A stretch of 64,000 bases of DNA from Enteractinococcus coprophilus. GTDB lineage: Bacteria > Actinomycetota > Actinomycetes > Actinomycetales > Micrococcaceae. A program made the position numbers and the translations under genes. The notes beneath the pieces were generated by a model. That model was not told the origin of the DNA. It searched no databases and was given only the letters and a program-made list of their open reading frames with translations. The stretch spans positions 868,001 to 932,000 of the forward strand of contig NZ_VFOU01000001.1 in the NCBI RefSeq assembly GCF_006716305.1. Reading direction: 5' to 3'. Below are positions 25,522 through 34,648 of the stretch, in pieces; position 1 is the first letter of the stretch, and the number at the start of each line of letters is the position of its first letter.

Positions 25522-25643
25522 CAGGATTTCCTTAATCTCGATGAGGTAGGCCAGTGACAAGTCAACACAGTGCCGACTTATCTTGGTACACTCTTACCAT
25601 CCCAGTTATTTATGGTGGAGTGCACTAGCCTCCTCATTTATAA

Positions 25644-25676
25644 GCCCGCATCGTTGGCGCGATGCGGGCGATTTTT
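25644..25676 (+). terminator. Intrinsic terminator with no obvious upstream gene
   Basis: Perfect ten-base stem GCCCGCATCG / CGATGCGGGC, six-base loop, then GATTTTT: a textbook plus-strand terminator. The preceding ~120 bp on the plus strand hold no recognisable ORF, so it ends either an unknown short RNA or a transcript lost when the CBASS block arrived. Confidence 0.75.
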
Positions 25677-26245
25677 ATGTGTTATTCTTCAGAATTCGAA
25701 ACTTGGTGTGACCGGATTAGCTCTGGCCCCGAGATGAACGCCATGAATACGACCACATGATGCAAACACGTGTCGGCTCTTGCCGTGTGCCACTCTTCTT
25801 GCGAAACCAATAGCCCTCCGATCTTCAGGACCAAGAACGCCCTGGCCCCACTTAAAATACTACATCTAGGGTTTAGGAATGCAAGACACAACTAGATGTT
25901 GTGCTACCGAGTTTGGTGTCGACTTACAGGGTTCTCCACAACCTCATCGCTGAAATTCCACAAGCGCCCCTTATTGATGCTTCCGCGCTATATCAGGGTT
26001 TATCCGTGACGTTCGAAAAGTTACGCACATCTCCACAGCTACCTCATGCACCGTGATATCCACAGAAAAAGAAATTTTCAACACGGCGTGTTGCCATCCC
26101 AAATCACCAGTGAGTGTGGTCGACAGCGCTGTTGGAAGCAAGAGACTGGGGTGTCCACACCCCTAGAGTTAATTTCAAACCGAAAAGCTGTCCTAGGGCT
26201 CCCTGGTCAGATAGGCCATGTTTCAGGTGAGCTTCGTAGGTCGCT
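25677..26245. other. Non-coding stretch between CBASS and the resolvase
   Basis: About 570 bp without a supported gene. One 69-codon minus-strand frame (25682-25891) and a plus frame at 26046 lack ribosome-binding sites and family features. It may contain mobile-element debris. Confidence 0.45.
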
Positions 26246-26851
26246 TTACTGTTGCGGCTTTATGGTGCGTTGGCGCTGGGCGGGTGTGAAGCCCGGGTCG
26301 CGTTTGAGTGCTCGATAGATCGTGGAGCGGCTGACGCCTAGGACTTCGCCGATTTGGGCGACGGTCATGTCTTGTTGGTCATAGAGTTTTTTCGCGGTGG
26401 TGACCTGGTGTGGGGTGAGTCGTGGTGGCCGGCCACCGGTTCTGCCGCGGGCCCGGGCAGCGGCCAGTCCGGCGTTGGTGCGTTCTCGGATGAGGTCGCG
26501 TTCAAATTCCGCCAGGGATGCGAAGATGTGGAACACGAGTCGGCCCCCTGGGGAGGAGGTGTCGATGTTTTCTTGCAAGGATCGGAACTCGATACCGCGG
26601 TCTTGGAGTTCGGAGAGTTGATCGATGAGGTGGCGAATCGAACGGCCGAGTCGGTCGAGTCGCCACACCACCAGGGTGTCGCCGGGGCGCAACTGATCGA
26701 GGAGTTTGTCGAGTTCCGGGCGCGACTGGAGTGCGCCGGAGGCGGTATCGGTAAAAATCCGATAACACCCCGCTGCGGTTAATGCGTCATGTTGTAATCG
26801 TGCATCTTGGTCGCCAGTCGAGACCCGGGCGTACCCCAAAGCATGTGCCAT
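26246..26851 (-). CDS. Serine recombinase of the resolvase/invertase family
   Basis: 201 residues from the ATG at 26851 (AGAGG upstream). N-terminal catalytic domain with YARVSTGDQD holding the nucleophilic Ser and VVWRLDRLGRS carrying the Arg cluster; SLAEFERDLIRERT begins the long E helix. The C-terminal helix-turn-helix (MTVAQIGEVLGVSRSTIYRAL) contacts DNA. This is the small Tn3-resolvase/Hin type, which resolves cointegrates or inverts short segments. No transposase or inverted-repeat pair is visible nearby, so it may be a leftover of a Tn3-like element or a stand-alone resolvase. Confidence 0.92.
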   Translation of the reverse strand: MAHALGYARVSTGDQDARLQHDALTAAGCYRIFTDTASGALQSRPELDKLLDQLRPGDTLVVWRLDRLGRSIRHLIDQLSELQDRGIEFRSLQENIDTSSPGGRLVFHIFASLAEFERDLIRERTNAGLAAARARGRTGGRPPRLTPHQVTTAKKLYDQQDMTVAQIGEVLGVSRSTIYRALKRDPGFTPAQRQRTIKPQQ

Positions 26852-26879
26852 GACCTCTACTGTAGCAATACTCATCAAA

Positions 26880-27020
26880 CACGGATAATTTCGACACATA
26901 GAAACTGACACTGAGTTTTGCGACAAAATCACCAAACCGGCACCCTGGATTTCATTGGTACTTAATTAAAAAGGCGAAGCGCCGGGATGAGTGTGTCAAA
27001 AACGACCGTATCTGACGCAT
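26880..27020. promoter_or_regulatory. Possible res-like recombination site upstream of the resolvase
   Basis: The spacer between the resolvase and umuC2 has several TGTC/GACA-bounded segments (around 26905-26930 and 26996-27019), the half-site pattern of Tn3-type res subsites. Spacing is irregular and no consensus was demonstrated. Confidence 0.25.
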
Positions 27021-27103
27021 GTAGATTCGGCGGGTACTTGGACGTTCCGTTTTTGTTGGTTGTATTTTTCTGCTTAGACTAGCTTTACTTCATCGGGGAG
27101 TGG

Positions 27104-28459
27104 ATGTCTGGCCGTACTAAGGTCAGCTCCACTGGCGTCGGAACACTATCGAAGGGGTTGCTAGTGGCGGCTCACATGAACTCCAAGGATGACTACATTG
27201 GATTAGTCGATGTCAACGCCTTCTACGTCTCGGCCGAACGCGTTTTTGATCCCAGTCTGATTGACCGGCCCGTCGTCGTGTTGTCGAATAATGATGGCTG
27301 CTGTGTGTCACTGAGCAATGAAGCCAAGGAGTTAGGTATTCCGATGGGGTATCCGTGGTTCAAACTCGCAGCGAGTGCTGAACGGATGGGGCTCGTTGCG
27401 CGGTCGAGTAATTATGAGCTCTACGGTGACATGTCAGCGCGCGTGATGGGCATTTTGTCGCGGATGACGGCCTGGACAGAGGTGTATTCCATTGATGAGG
27501 CGTTCATTGGGTTGCGCGGGACGCTGGCACAGGTTCGGACAGCGGGGGAGAACATCAAGCGCGAGATCTGGCGGCTGACCGGTCTGCCCGTGTGCGTGGG
27601 CATAGCGAAGACAAAAACGTTAGCCAAGCTGGCGAATCAGGCCGCGAAGAAAGTCCCAGAGCTTGCCGGAGTCTGCGTCTGGGACCGCGTGCCCGAAGCC
27701 ACCCGTGAAGGTCTGCTGGAGCAGTTGCCGGTGGGCGAGGTGTGGGGAATTGGTCGGCGCATGGTCAAACGCCTCAATGCCCGGGGCATCATGAGTATCA
27801 AGGATTTTCGGGACGCCGATGAGTTTCGGATCCGTGAGAAGTTTTCGATCGTGCAGATGCGCACGCTGCTCGAGTTGCGCGGGATCCCGTGCATTCCAAT
27901 GGAACAAGAGCGCGAAATGAAAGACCAGCTGTTATTTTCGCGCAGCTTCTCGGAGCCGATCACGGACCGGGAGCGCATGGAACAGGTCATGGCGATCTAT
28001 GCGCAACGCGCGGCGACACGTTTGCACAAGCAGCATGCCGAGGCGAAAGTGGTTACTGCGTGGGCGATGACCAGTTCCTTCAACGAAGAACAATCGCATC
28101 AGCCCTCGGCCACCGTGTCATTGTCGTCGTATACGTCGGATCCGGTGGTGCTCACCAAAGCCGCCAAGCACCTGCTGTCGAAAATTATCCCCGGTACCCG
28201 GTATGCCAAAGCCGGCATCACGGTCACCGAACTTCGCCCGGTGGGGAGTCAACAGATGCTGGATGACTTCGCGTCCGAGCAAGAGTCCAAGCAGCTTGGA
28301 GCACTCTTAGAACAGGTCCGAAGTGAGCACGGCAGCAGCGCGATCGGTCTGGGTCGGGGCGGTCTTCGTGAGGGCCCTGCGTGGCAAATGCGCCGCGAGA
28401 TGATGTCGCCGCGCTACACGACCCACTGGGATGAACTGCTCACCGTCCACGCGAAATAA
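27104..28459 (+). CDS. umuC: UmuC-like Y-family DNA polymerase, intact orphan copy
   Basis: 451 residues, or 427 from the ATG at 27176, which fits E. coli UmuC (422) better; the upstream ATG has GGGGAG just before it. Motifs: VDVNAFY (metal Asp), [17 protein letters not shown] (catalytic Asp-Glu), [17 protein letters not shown], and C-terminal MSPRYTTHW. It copies across DNA lesions. It is clearly similar along its length to the frameshifted copy at 1819-3130, keeping frame where that one is broken. No umuD lies next to it; the UmuD at 1419 could serve it in trans. Confidence 0.93.
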   Translation: MSGRTKVSSTGVGTLSKGLLVAAHMNSKDDYIGLVDVNAFYVSAERVFDPSLIDRPVVVLSNNDGCCVSLSNEAKELGIPMGYPWFKLAASAERMGLVARSSNYELYGDMSARVMGILSRMTAWTEVYSIDEAFIGLRGTLAQVRTAGENIKREIWRLTGLPVCVGIAKTKTLAKLANQAAKKVPELAGVCVWDRVPEATREGLLEQLPVGEVWGIGRRMVKRLNARGIMSIKDFRDADEFRIREKFSIVQMRTLLELRGIPCIPMEQEREMKDQLLFSRSFSEPITDRERMEQVMAIYAQRAATRLHKQHAEAKVVTAWAMTSSFNEEQSHQPSATVSLSSYTSDPVVLTKAAKHLLSKIIPGTRYAKAGITVTELRPVGSQQMLDDFASEQESKQLGALLEQVRSEHGSSAIGLGRGGLREGPAWQMRREMMSPRYTTHWDELLTVHAK

Positions 28460-28505
28460 CGTCTCTCGACGTCCGCATCATCAGGTCGTGCAGTATAAAC
28501 AGACT

Positions 28506-28781
28506 ATGAGAAAAGTAGCGAATGACGTCGTCGATATGCAGGGTGCCTGGAAGATCCTTTTGCCCCTAGCGGCCTGCCTGCTGTTTCTAGGCTGGTTGGC
28601 GGTGGATCTTGCGCTTGGTGCGCTCCAGGCTACCGGCTGGTCTGCGGTACAAGCTTGGCTGAGCGCCGTCGTGATTGCCGGCCTGAGCGTGTTGTTTTTG
28701 TGGTTGCTGTTCGGGTTTGGTCGCCCATGGGTCCGGTATCTCCGGCAGCGCCGTCAAGGAACGCCGCCGGATGATCGTTAA
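28506..28781 (+). CDS. Small two-helix membrane protein
   Basis: 91 residues with two hydrophobic helices (about 13-35 and 48-70) and a basic, Pro-rich C-terminal tail. No family recognised and no clear ribosome-binding site before the ATG. It is 46 bp downstream of umuC2 on the same strand and may be co-transcribed. Confidence 0.6.
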   Translation: MRKVANDVVDMQGAWKILLPLAACLLFLGWLAVDLALGALQATGWSAVQAWLSAVVIAGLSVLFLWLLFGFGRPWVRYLRQRRQGTPPDDR

Positions 28782-28796
28782 CGACGTCGTCGGAGC

Positions 28797-29024
28797 TTAC
28801 TCGGCGGCGGGGATGGCCCGAGACGAAATGTAGAGTTCCTCGGGACGATAGCGTTGTTGAATCGCGTCGCTAAATTCTTCGCCCGGGATTTCGACGATCG
28901 ATACTGATACGGCTTCTTGGTCTACACCAAAGGTCTCGACGTAGAACTGCTGCATTTTTTCGGCAATCTCGCGTTTGGTCTCGTCGTCGCGGCCCGGGTA
29001 CATGCTGACGGCAATATGCGGCAT
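28797..29024 (-). CDS. 4-oxalocrotonate tautomerase-family protein
   Basis: 75 residues beginning Met-Pro, so the processed protein has the N-terminal catalytic Pro of the tautomerase superfamily. PHIAVSMYPGRDDETKREIA matches the first strand and helix, and Arg residues follow at the usual places. At 75 residues it is slightly longer than classical 62-residue 4-OT. Substrate cannot be read from sequence. It converges with the small membrane protein gene and is divergent from the stress protein. Confidence 0.82.
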   Translation of the reverse strand: MPHIAVSMYPGRDDETKREIAEKMQQFYVETFGVDQEAVSVSIVEIPGEEFSDAIQQRYRPEELYISSRAIPAAE

Positions 29025-29186
29025 ACCTATCCTTCAAAAGCTCAGAACCTGTGGGAACATCTTCCAGGCTACGCTGTCTGGTCAAAGAACGTGGGCACAC
29101 AGCCGTTCACGTCGTGTTCCGATACGATAAAACGCGAGCCCCGAGGGGCTGTCTTGGGTATGTTGAGCAGAACGATCAGGAGAATT

Positions 29187-29621
29187 ATGGCAAACGTTAT
29201 TGTGACCGGTGCTGATGGTAGCGAAACAGCAGCATCTGCTGCGCGCACGGCTGCAGAAACCGCGCAAGCTTTTGGGGCGTCCTTGCACGTGGTCTCCGCG
29301 TACGGCCCAGGGGAGCGCCGCACCCTAGCAGATGGTGTTGAGAAAGTTATCATCAACCTCGTCGAGGATGCTGAGCGCACCGTCTCCCAAACCGCTGATG
29401 ACCTGCGCAATGAGTTCCCAGATCTGACGATTACCACCACCGTCGCGCACGGCAACCCAGCCGATGTGCTGGTCGATGAGGCCGAAAAACTTGAGGCACG
29501 ACTCATCGTGGTGGGCAATAAACGCGTCCAGGGCCCAGCCCGGATCCTCGGCAGCATTGCCCGCTCTGTGACAGTCAATGCCTCCTGCGATGTTTACGTG
29601 GCGAACACCCGCGTAAGCTAA
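29187..29621 (+). CDS. Universal stress protein family protein
   Basis: 144 residues of one Usp domain. The nucleotide-binding loop is seen in VVGNKRVQGPARILGSIARS (GxxxxG...GS pattern) near the C-terminus, suggesting an ATP-binding form, and the strand IVTGADGSETA forms the N-terminal part. The ATG at 29187 has AGGAG at the right distance; the same frame extends upstream but without start signals. Usp proteins help survival in starvation and stress; partners are unknown. Confidence 0.88.
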   Translation: MANVIVTGADGSETAASAARTAAETAQAFGASLHVVSAYGPGERRTLADGVEKVIINLVEDAERTVSQTADDLRNEFPDLTITTTVAHGNPADVLVDEAEKLEARLIVVGNKRVQGPARILGSIARSVTVNASCDVYVANTRVS

Positions 29622-29779
29622 AACGATTCTGGCCGGTGAGATCGCGGCACCGCAACTTTCGCAGGCTGCTAGTCGCGAGGCGGTCCCCTGTTAGGATCGT
29701 GCCACCGAACTCACCGGATGCCGTGACAGGCGACGTTTGCATCTACAGAGCATCAGCGCAGGGGGATGGAGAGCTGTCG

Positions 29780-30045
29780 ATGCGTAATACGTTTCTTGAA
29801 AACTTTGGTGTGCTGGTCGGTCATTGGCAAATGACGCTGTCCGAGGCATGGTTTCGCCTGTATTCAACATGACATTCGACGGCTCGACGTGGAAGCTGTG
29901 GCGAGACGACCCGGACTTGCATTAACGCTTTCTCGCCGACGTGCACGATAACGAGATTGCGGGCCGCTGGGAGGCCTCGGAGGACGCCGGTCAGACCTGG
30001 CGGAAAGACTACTACCTGACTTTTCGATGCGCTGTGCATCATTGA
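29780..30045 (+). pseudogene. Decayed gene for a small conserved hypothetical protein
   Basis: The fragments NFGVLVGHWQMT (frame from 29780) and FDGSTWKLWRDDPDLH then RFLADVHDNEIAGRWEASED.GQTWRKDYYLTF (frame from 29869) line up as one protein of a common actinobacterial hypothetical family. A frame change lies near 29865 and an in-frame TAA at 29923, explained by CAA to TAA, interrupts it. Not functional as read. Confidence 0.65.
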
Positions 30046-30170
30046 TGCGTGCTACCGAAGGGGCCGTTGAGAGCCGTGTCTGAACCGGTCTTCTGTTCTC
30101 CTGATGCCCACAGAGTTTGTAGAGTGAGGACAAGAACACGACCCAAAATCCCCGGTCAAAGGAGCCTCGA

Positions 30171-31070
30171 GTGGTCCAGCTGGACGACGGACACCTGCCT
30201 CAATACCTTGATGCCTTAGGTCTCGAAGGCGTCATCGACCTACACGTGCACTTCATGCCTGATCGCGTGCAACAAAAAGTCTGGGGCTTCTTCGATCGGC
30301 TCCCCGATATGGGAGAACCTGCCTGGCCCATTGCCTACCGCCACCCCGAGGCACAACGGGTGCAGATCCTGCGAGATCTGGGGGTCAAGGCGTTCAGCAC
30401 CCTAAATTATGCGCACCGACCCGGGATGGCTGAGTTCCTCAATGACTACTCCAAACAGTTTGCTGGCACCTACGATGACGCGATCCACTCGGCCACCTTC
30501 TTTCCTGAGCCGGGCGTGAACGAGATGGTTGAACAAGTGCTGGACGACGGGGCACGAATTTTCAAAGTGCACGTGCAAGTCGGGGCATTCTCGGTCCTGG
30601 ACCCCTTGTTAACGTCGGCGTGGGAAACGATCGCCAAAGCTCAAGCGCCCGTGGTCATCCACTGCGGTTCTGGGCCACACGGTGGTGAATTCACTGGGCC
30701 GGGACCAATCTTCGAGCTGGTCGACCGGCACCCGGAGCTGGTTCTGGTCATCGCGCACATGGGCATGCCGGAGTACGACGAGTTTGCCACCTTGGCAAAA
30801 CAAGCACCGAACGTGTACCTAGATACCACGATGGTCGGCACGGACTATGCCCAACGTGTGTTCGAGCCGATCCCGGAAAACTACTGCGAGACCATGGCGG
30901 ACCTGGCCGACAAGGTGGTCTTAGGTACTGACTTCCCGACCATCCCATATAGCTACAGTCACCAGATCGAAGCGCTGCACAACTGGGGGCTGGGCGATGA
31001 GTGGATGCGCAAGGTGTTGTGGCACAATCCAGCAAAACTGCTGCGGCAGACGGCGGATCTTCCCCGCTAA
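30171..31070 (+). CDS. Amidohydrolase family 2 protein
   Basis: 299 residues of the TIM-barrel amidohydrolase superfamily: DLHVHFMP (metal-binding HxH) near 23, VVIHCGSG with a His near 163, AHMGMP near 200 and GTDFP with the catalytic Asp near 250. Members include aminocarboxymuconate-semialdehyde decarboxylase-like enzymes, so a hydrolase or decarboxylase acting on a small carboxylate is plausible. The GTG start has AAAGGAG upstream. It stands alone, so the substrate is open. Confidence 0.85.
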   Translation: MVQLDDGHLPQYLDALGLEGVIDLHVHFMPDRVQQKVWGFFDRLPDMGEPAWPIAYRHPEAQRVQILRDLGVKAFSTLNYAHRPGMAEFLNDYSKQFAGTYDDAIHSATFFPEPGVNEMVEQVLDDGARIFKVHVQVGAFSVLDPLLTSAWETIAKAQAPVVIHCGSGPHGGEFTGPGPIFELVDRHPELVLVIAHMGMPEYDEFATLAKQAPNVYLDTTMVGTDYAQRVFEPIPENYCETMADLADKVVLGTDFPTIPYSYSHQIEALHNWGLGDEWMRKVLWHNPAKLLRQTADLPR

Positions 31071-31115
31071 CGAAGAAGCTGTACTTTCATCGTCCTAGAG
31101 TGCTAATATCGCTGT

Positions 31116-31490
31116 GTGACGATGAATCAGGGCGGTCTCGACGACGTGGCAACCGAGGCGTACGCGCATCTCTTTCAAGCGTTTGCCGAGCCCACACGAT
31201 TAGCGATTCTGCAACATCTCGCTTCGGGTGAGCATCGCGTGCGCGACCTGGTCGAGCACATGGATCTTGCGCAATCCACGGTGAGTAAGCATCTCAGCTT
31301 CTTGGTTGAATGCGGCCTCATCGTCTCCCGCCCACAGGGCAGGGCCACCTGGTATGCGCTTGCCGACCCCGAATTGTTGAAACCCTTGATCACCGCCGCA
31401 GAAACCATATTGGAAGCCACCGGCAAGAGTGCTCAGCTATGCCAGCACTTGCGTGGTGGGGGAGAGACGTTGGTTTTGGAGAAGAACTAA
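31116..31490 (+). CDS. ArsR-family metal-responsive repressor (zinc-type)
   Basis: 124 residues (GTG 31116; ATG 31122 in frame). Winged helix with FAEPTRLAILQHL and recognition helix LAQSTVSKHLSFLVECGL. Several C-terminal His and Cys (LCQHL) could form a metal site, as in SmtB/CzrA-type sensors. It is two bases upstream of a CDF exporter gene on the same strand, so it most likely controls zinc or cobalt export. Confidence 0.85.
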   Translation: MTMNQGGLDDVATEAYAHLFQAFAEPTRLAILQHLASGEHRVRDLVEHMDLAQSTVSKHLSFLVECGLIVSRPQGRATWYALADPELLKPLITAAETILEATGKSAQLCQHLRGGGETLVLEKN

Positions 31491-31492
31491 GC

Positions 31493-32440
31493 ATGGGTGC
31501 AGGTCATCACCATCACGGGCCATCGGTAGAGGAAACCGGACAGTCACCGGATTTCCGCAAGAAACTGTGGATCGCATTTGGTATCACAGCATTCATCGTG
31601 CTGGTCCAACTTGTGGGAACAATTGTGACCGGCAGCTTGGCGCTGCTGACCGATACTTTCCACGCGCTGACCGATGCTTCTGGCTTACTTGTAGCGCTCA
31701 TTGCTGCCACCTTGATGCTCAAACCTCCGACTGCGAAACGGACCTGGGGATTTCGTCGCATTGAGGTCATTGCCGCGCTGGGACAGGCAACCCTGCTGTT
31801 GGTCATTGGGGTGTATGCCGCGATCGAAGGTATTCGACGGCTCGTCAATCCGCCAGAAGTCCCGGCCATAGAATTGCTGGTCTTCGGTGTGCTCGGCCTC
31901 GCAGCGAATGTCGTTGCGCTGGCAGTGTTAGCCTCCAGCCGCGGCGCGAACTTTAACATGCGCGCGGCGTTTCTCGAAGTGTTCAACGACGCTCTAGGCT
32001 CGCTCGGCGTCATTGTCGCAGCAATCGTCATGGCGACCACGGGCTTTCTCCAGGCGGATGCGATCGCCAGCTTATTTATCGTGGCACTGATCGTGCCGCG
32101 AGCCTATCTACTGATGCGAGAAACGCTGAGCGTGCTGATGGAGTTCACGCCAAAAGGCCTCGACCTCGCTGAGGTTCGGCGCCACATTATGGAACTAGAC
32201 CATGTGCTCGATGTGCACGATCTGCATGCTTCGACCGTGGCCACTGGCTTGCCGGTGCTGACCGCGCATATTGTCGTCAAGGATAAATGCTTCACCAGCG
32301 GGCACGTTGCACAACAACTCAGAGAAGTACAGAAATGCGTCAGCGAGCACTTTGATGTGGCGATTCATCATTCAACGTTTCAGATCGAATCTGCTGATAT
32401 AGCTGCGCATGAACCGTCAGTGCTCCAGCACCAATTGTAA
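31493..32440 (+). CDS. Cation diffusion facilitator (zinc exporter)
   Basis: 315 residues with a His-rich N-terminus (GAGHHHHGP) and six membrane helices. Metal-site pairs are DTFHALTDASG in helix 2 (His-Asp) and EVFNDALGSLG in helix 5 (Asn-Asp instead of the common His-Asp). The C-terminal cytosolic domain has the ferredoxin-like dimer fold with VHDLHAST. These proteins exchange Zn(II) or related ions for protons. Co-transcribed with the preceding ArsR repressor. Confidence 0.9.
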   Translation: MGAGHHHHGPSVEETGQSPDFRKKLWIAFGITAFIVLVQLVGTIVTGSLALLTDTFHALTDASGLLVALIAATLMLKPPTAKRTWGFRRIEVIAALGQATLLLVIGVYAAIEGIRRLVNPPEVPAIELLVFGVLGLAANVVALAVLASSRGANFNMRAAFLEVFNDALGSLGVIVAAIVMATTGFLQADAIASLFIVALIVPRAYLLMRETLSVLMEFTPKGLDLAEVRRHIMELDHVLDVHDLHASTVATGLPVLTAHIVVKDKCFTSGHVAQQLREVQKCVSEHFDVAIHHSTFQIESADIAAHEPSVLQHQL

Positions 32441-32467
32441 GCTTTGAAACCCTACCGCTGCGTGCGG

Positions 32468-33019
32468 CTAGCCTTCGCGTTTGATGAGCGAGAGCTCAAA
32501 TTCCAGCGTGATCTTCTCACTGACTAACATTCCGCCAGAGTCCAAGCGAGTATTCCATTCGACGCCCCATTCCCGCCGGTCAATGCGACGCGTCCCTTCC
32601 AAGCCCGCGCGCAGCGCACCGGTTTGGTCGCGCTCAAGCCCTACGAGTTGCAGCGGAATCGTTAATGGACGGCTGACGCCACGAATGGTGAGTTCACCAA
32701 CGACGACGTAGTTGTTTTCTTCGATCTCATCGATACCTGTGGCATGGAAGATCATCTCGGGATGGTGCTCGACGTCGAAGAAGTCAGCGCTACGTAAGTG
32801 CTCATCGCGCTGTTGATTTCGGGTATCGATACTGGCCAGTTGTACCCGGACTTCAATTTCGGAAGCCGAAGGGTTCTCCGGATCGAGGATTGCATAACCG
32901 GACACCTCGTTGAAGGCTCCACGGACCTTGGTGACCATCGCGTGGCGCGCAGAAAAACCGATACGAGTATGGGCTGGGTCAATATCCCAGGTGCCGGCGA
33001 ATTCGGAATTGCTAGGCAT
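32468..33019 (-). CDS. YceI-family protein
   Basis: 183 residues from the ATG at 33019 (AAAGGA upstream; the longer frame to 33097 is unlikely). GTWDIDPAHTRIGFSARHAMVTKVRGAF is the family opening, and VVGELTIRGVSRPLTIPL the central strand pair. YceI proteins are lipocalin-like beta-barrels that hold polyisoprenoids. No signal peptide is seen, so cytosolic here. Presence of isoprenoid and carotenoid genes elsewhere in the window is suggestive only. Confidence 0.9.
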   Translation of the reverse strand: MPSNSEFAGTWDIDPAHTRIGFSARHAMVTKVRGAFNEVSGYAILDPENPSASEIEVRVQLASIDTRNQQRDEHLRSADFFDVEHHPEMIFHATGIDEIEENNYVVVGELTIRGVSRPLTIPLQLVGLERDQTGALRAGLEGTRRIDRREWGVEWNTRLDSGGMLVSEKITLEFELSLIKREG

Positions 33020-33337
33020 AATGAGAATCCTTTGGTGAAGGGTAGGTCGCCGTGGAGCGCGCACCCTTCCAATCTCATGGGGGCCGCTGACATGCACAAC
33101 TGCCAGGTCGTTACGTTTTGTAACTCAACCTCATCTTAACGCATCAATGTCTAAACATGCCATGCCAAATTGTTGACATACAAAGTATTGCTTCGCCCGC
33201 AAACGCCACGCTATGCAGGGATTGTTTATGTCTTGAAAAAGCAGGTCGACACTGCGCCCGTGCGGTGGGAGCATAAGAGTTACCCGCTGCGTCGAGCGGT
33301 TTATCGCTCTAGGCGGGACCAGTGTGAGGAATTCAAG
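33020..33337. other. Non-coding spacer with divergent promoters
   Basis: About 318 bp between the yceI and YCII-like starts. TTGACA at 33171-33176 could be a -35 element for the plus-strand gene. A long frame through the right half lacks a start signal before 33338. Confidence 0.4.
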
Positions 33338-33688
33338 ATGCGCTACATATTGTCATGGCACATTCGTGAGTCAGAGTTACGAGATCGTAGTCCCGCATGG
33401 CGTGAAGAGGTGGTTGCTTTTCTTGCCCGATTCGAGGACGAGCTTTTTGAACGATCCGAGCTTGACTGGGTCGAAGTGCTCGACCCGGAATCGCATGCTG
33501 TCATCGTGGGGCCAGGAGCGGAAGTTCGCCATGGTTTCTACAATGAAGGCGGCAAGCCCTCGGCCAGGGTCTGGGGGATTAGAGTCGCACACCGCGACCG
33601 GGCTCTGGAGGTCGCCGCAACCCTGGCCGGACAACTTGATACCTGGATTGAAGTCCGGGAATGCTTGCCAGGAGCGCAGCGACCGTAG
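33338..33688 (+). CDS. YCII-related domain protein
   Basis: 116 residues from the ATG at 33338 with GAGGA upstream. Small alpha-beta fold with DPESHAVIVGPGAEVRHGFYNEGG and VWGIRVAHRDRALEVAATLAG, which resembles YCII/DGPF-type dimeric ferredoxin-like proteins. Function unknown; the classification is tentative. Confidence 0.65.
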   Translation: MRYILSWHIRESELRDRSPAWREEVVAFLARFEDELFERSELDWVEVLDPESHAVIVGPGAEVRHGFYNEGGKPSARVWGIRVAHRDRALEVAATLAGQLDTWIEVRECLPGAQRP

Positions 33689-33699
33689 GGGTAGAGTGG

Positions 33700-33987
33700 T
33701 TACTGAGGCCCGTCCAAGTCTTCATCCAGTTCCGCGTCGTCCACGATAAAGTGCTCTTCGTCAATGAATTCATCTTCGGTGGGCTCAGCTGCTTCGCCGA
33801 TGATGGTCGATTCGTTGTCTGTTTGCACCAGGATCGGGTCGTGCTTGCGGAGTGGGTCGTGTTTCTCGAGTGTTTCGGGGTCATCCGAGGAGCCTTCTTC
33901 AGGCGGTTGGCCGTCCCGGCCGTCTAGCGGCTCTTCAAGGTCCAGCTCATCGTCATCGTGATAGTTTTCGGGATCAACTTCAGTCAT
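33700..33987 (-). CDS. Small, very acidic hypothetical protein
   Basis: 95 residues from the ATG at 33987 (AAAGGA upstream), with about a third Asp plus Glu and no hydrophobic segment. Likely disordered. No family recognised; convergent with the YCII-like gene. Confidence 0.6.
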   Translation of the reverse strand: MTEVDPENYHDDDELDLEEPLDGRDGQPPEEGSSDDPETLEKHDPLRKHDPILVQTDNESTIIGEAAEPTEDEFIDEEHFIVDDAELDEDLDGPQ

Positions 33988-34202
33988 CACGCAAATCCTT
34001 TCGTGTCGTAGCTGCGGTCATTGTTGATAGTTGTCACTGTACTGCGCCCATTTCTTGGAAAGAAACAGTGCGTGAGCGACAGAGATTTCTACCGCCGCAG
34101 GCCGCCGTCGCGCCGCTGTTTTGTGGTCGACAATGTGGGGTGCAGTCACACGGGCGTGTGGGTTGGCTGAAAAGATCCGTGAAAAGGGATTGCACGTACC
34201 TG

Positions 34203-34226
34203 GGTTAGTTAGTAGACTAATGAACC
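34203..34226. promoter_or_regulatory. Operator of the GntR/YtrA-type regulator
   Basis: Near-perfect inverted repeat GGTTAGTTAGT-AG-ACTAATGAACC (9 of 11 paired) about 50 bp before the GntR gene. The position and the AGT/ACT centre fit autoregulation by YtrA-type proteins. Confidence 0.6.
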
Positions 34227-34278
34227 AGCGAAGTAGTGAACTCGCGAAGCTGTTTCACACACGTGGAAGGTGAGTCCC

Positions 34279-34635
34279 ATGGATGATGGTCGTCCACTGT
34301 TCATTCAGATTGCAGAACACATCGAAGCATCGATTCTCGACGGTTCGTTGGCAGAGGATGAACAAGCCCCATCAACCAATGAACTCGCAGCATTTCACCG
34401 CGTGAATCCGGCCACCGCCGGCAAGGGCCTCAACCTCCTGGTGGATCGAGGTATCCTCACCAAACGACGCGGCCTTGGGACCTTCGTTGCCCCGGGTGCA
34501 CAACAGATCGTTCGCAATGAAAGAGTCGAGCAGTTCGCGCAGCGCTACGTTGACCCCCTGCTGACCGAAGCACGGGCAATTGGACTCGAAACCGAAGCGG
34601 TTCTCGCGATGATTCGCGACCGCGATGCTTCCTAA
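34279..34635 (+). CDS. GntR-family regulator, YtrA type
   Basis: 118 residues from the ATG at 34279 (GGAAGGTGAG upstream; a GTG at 34270 is in frame). N-terminal winged helix: PLFIQIAEHIEASILDGSL, PSTNELAAFHRVNPATAGKGLNLL and KRRGLGTFV. The short C-terminal two-helix tail, without a ligand domain, defines the YtrA subfamily. These repress adjacent ABC transporter genes, here the following two genes. Confidence 0.9.
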   Translation: MDDGRPLFIQIAEHIEASILDGSLAEDEQAPSTNELAAFHRVNPATAGKGLNLLVDRGILTKRRGLGTFVAPGAQQIVRNERVEQFAQRYVDPLLTEARAIGLETEAVLAMIRDRDAS

Positions 34636-34648
34636 CCTAGGAGAAACC

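Noticed and set aside
25682-25891. 69-codon minus-strand frame next to the orphan terminator
   Set aside because: Mixed composition and no start signal; likely chance.
26046-26318. 90-codon plus-strand frame before the resolvase
   Set aside because: Overlaps the resolvase 3' end in antisense and lacks any gene features.
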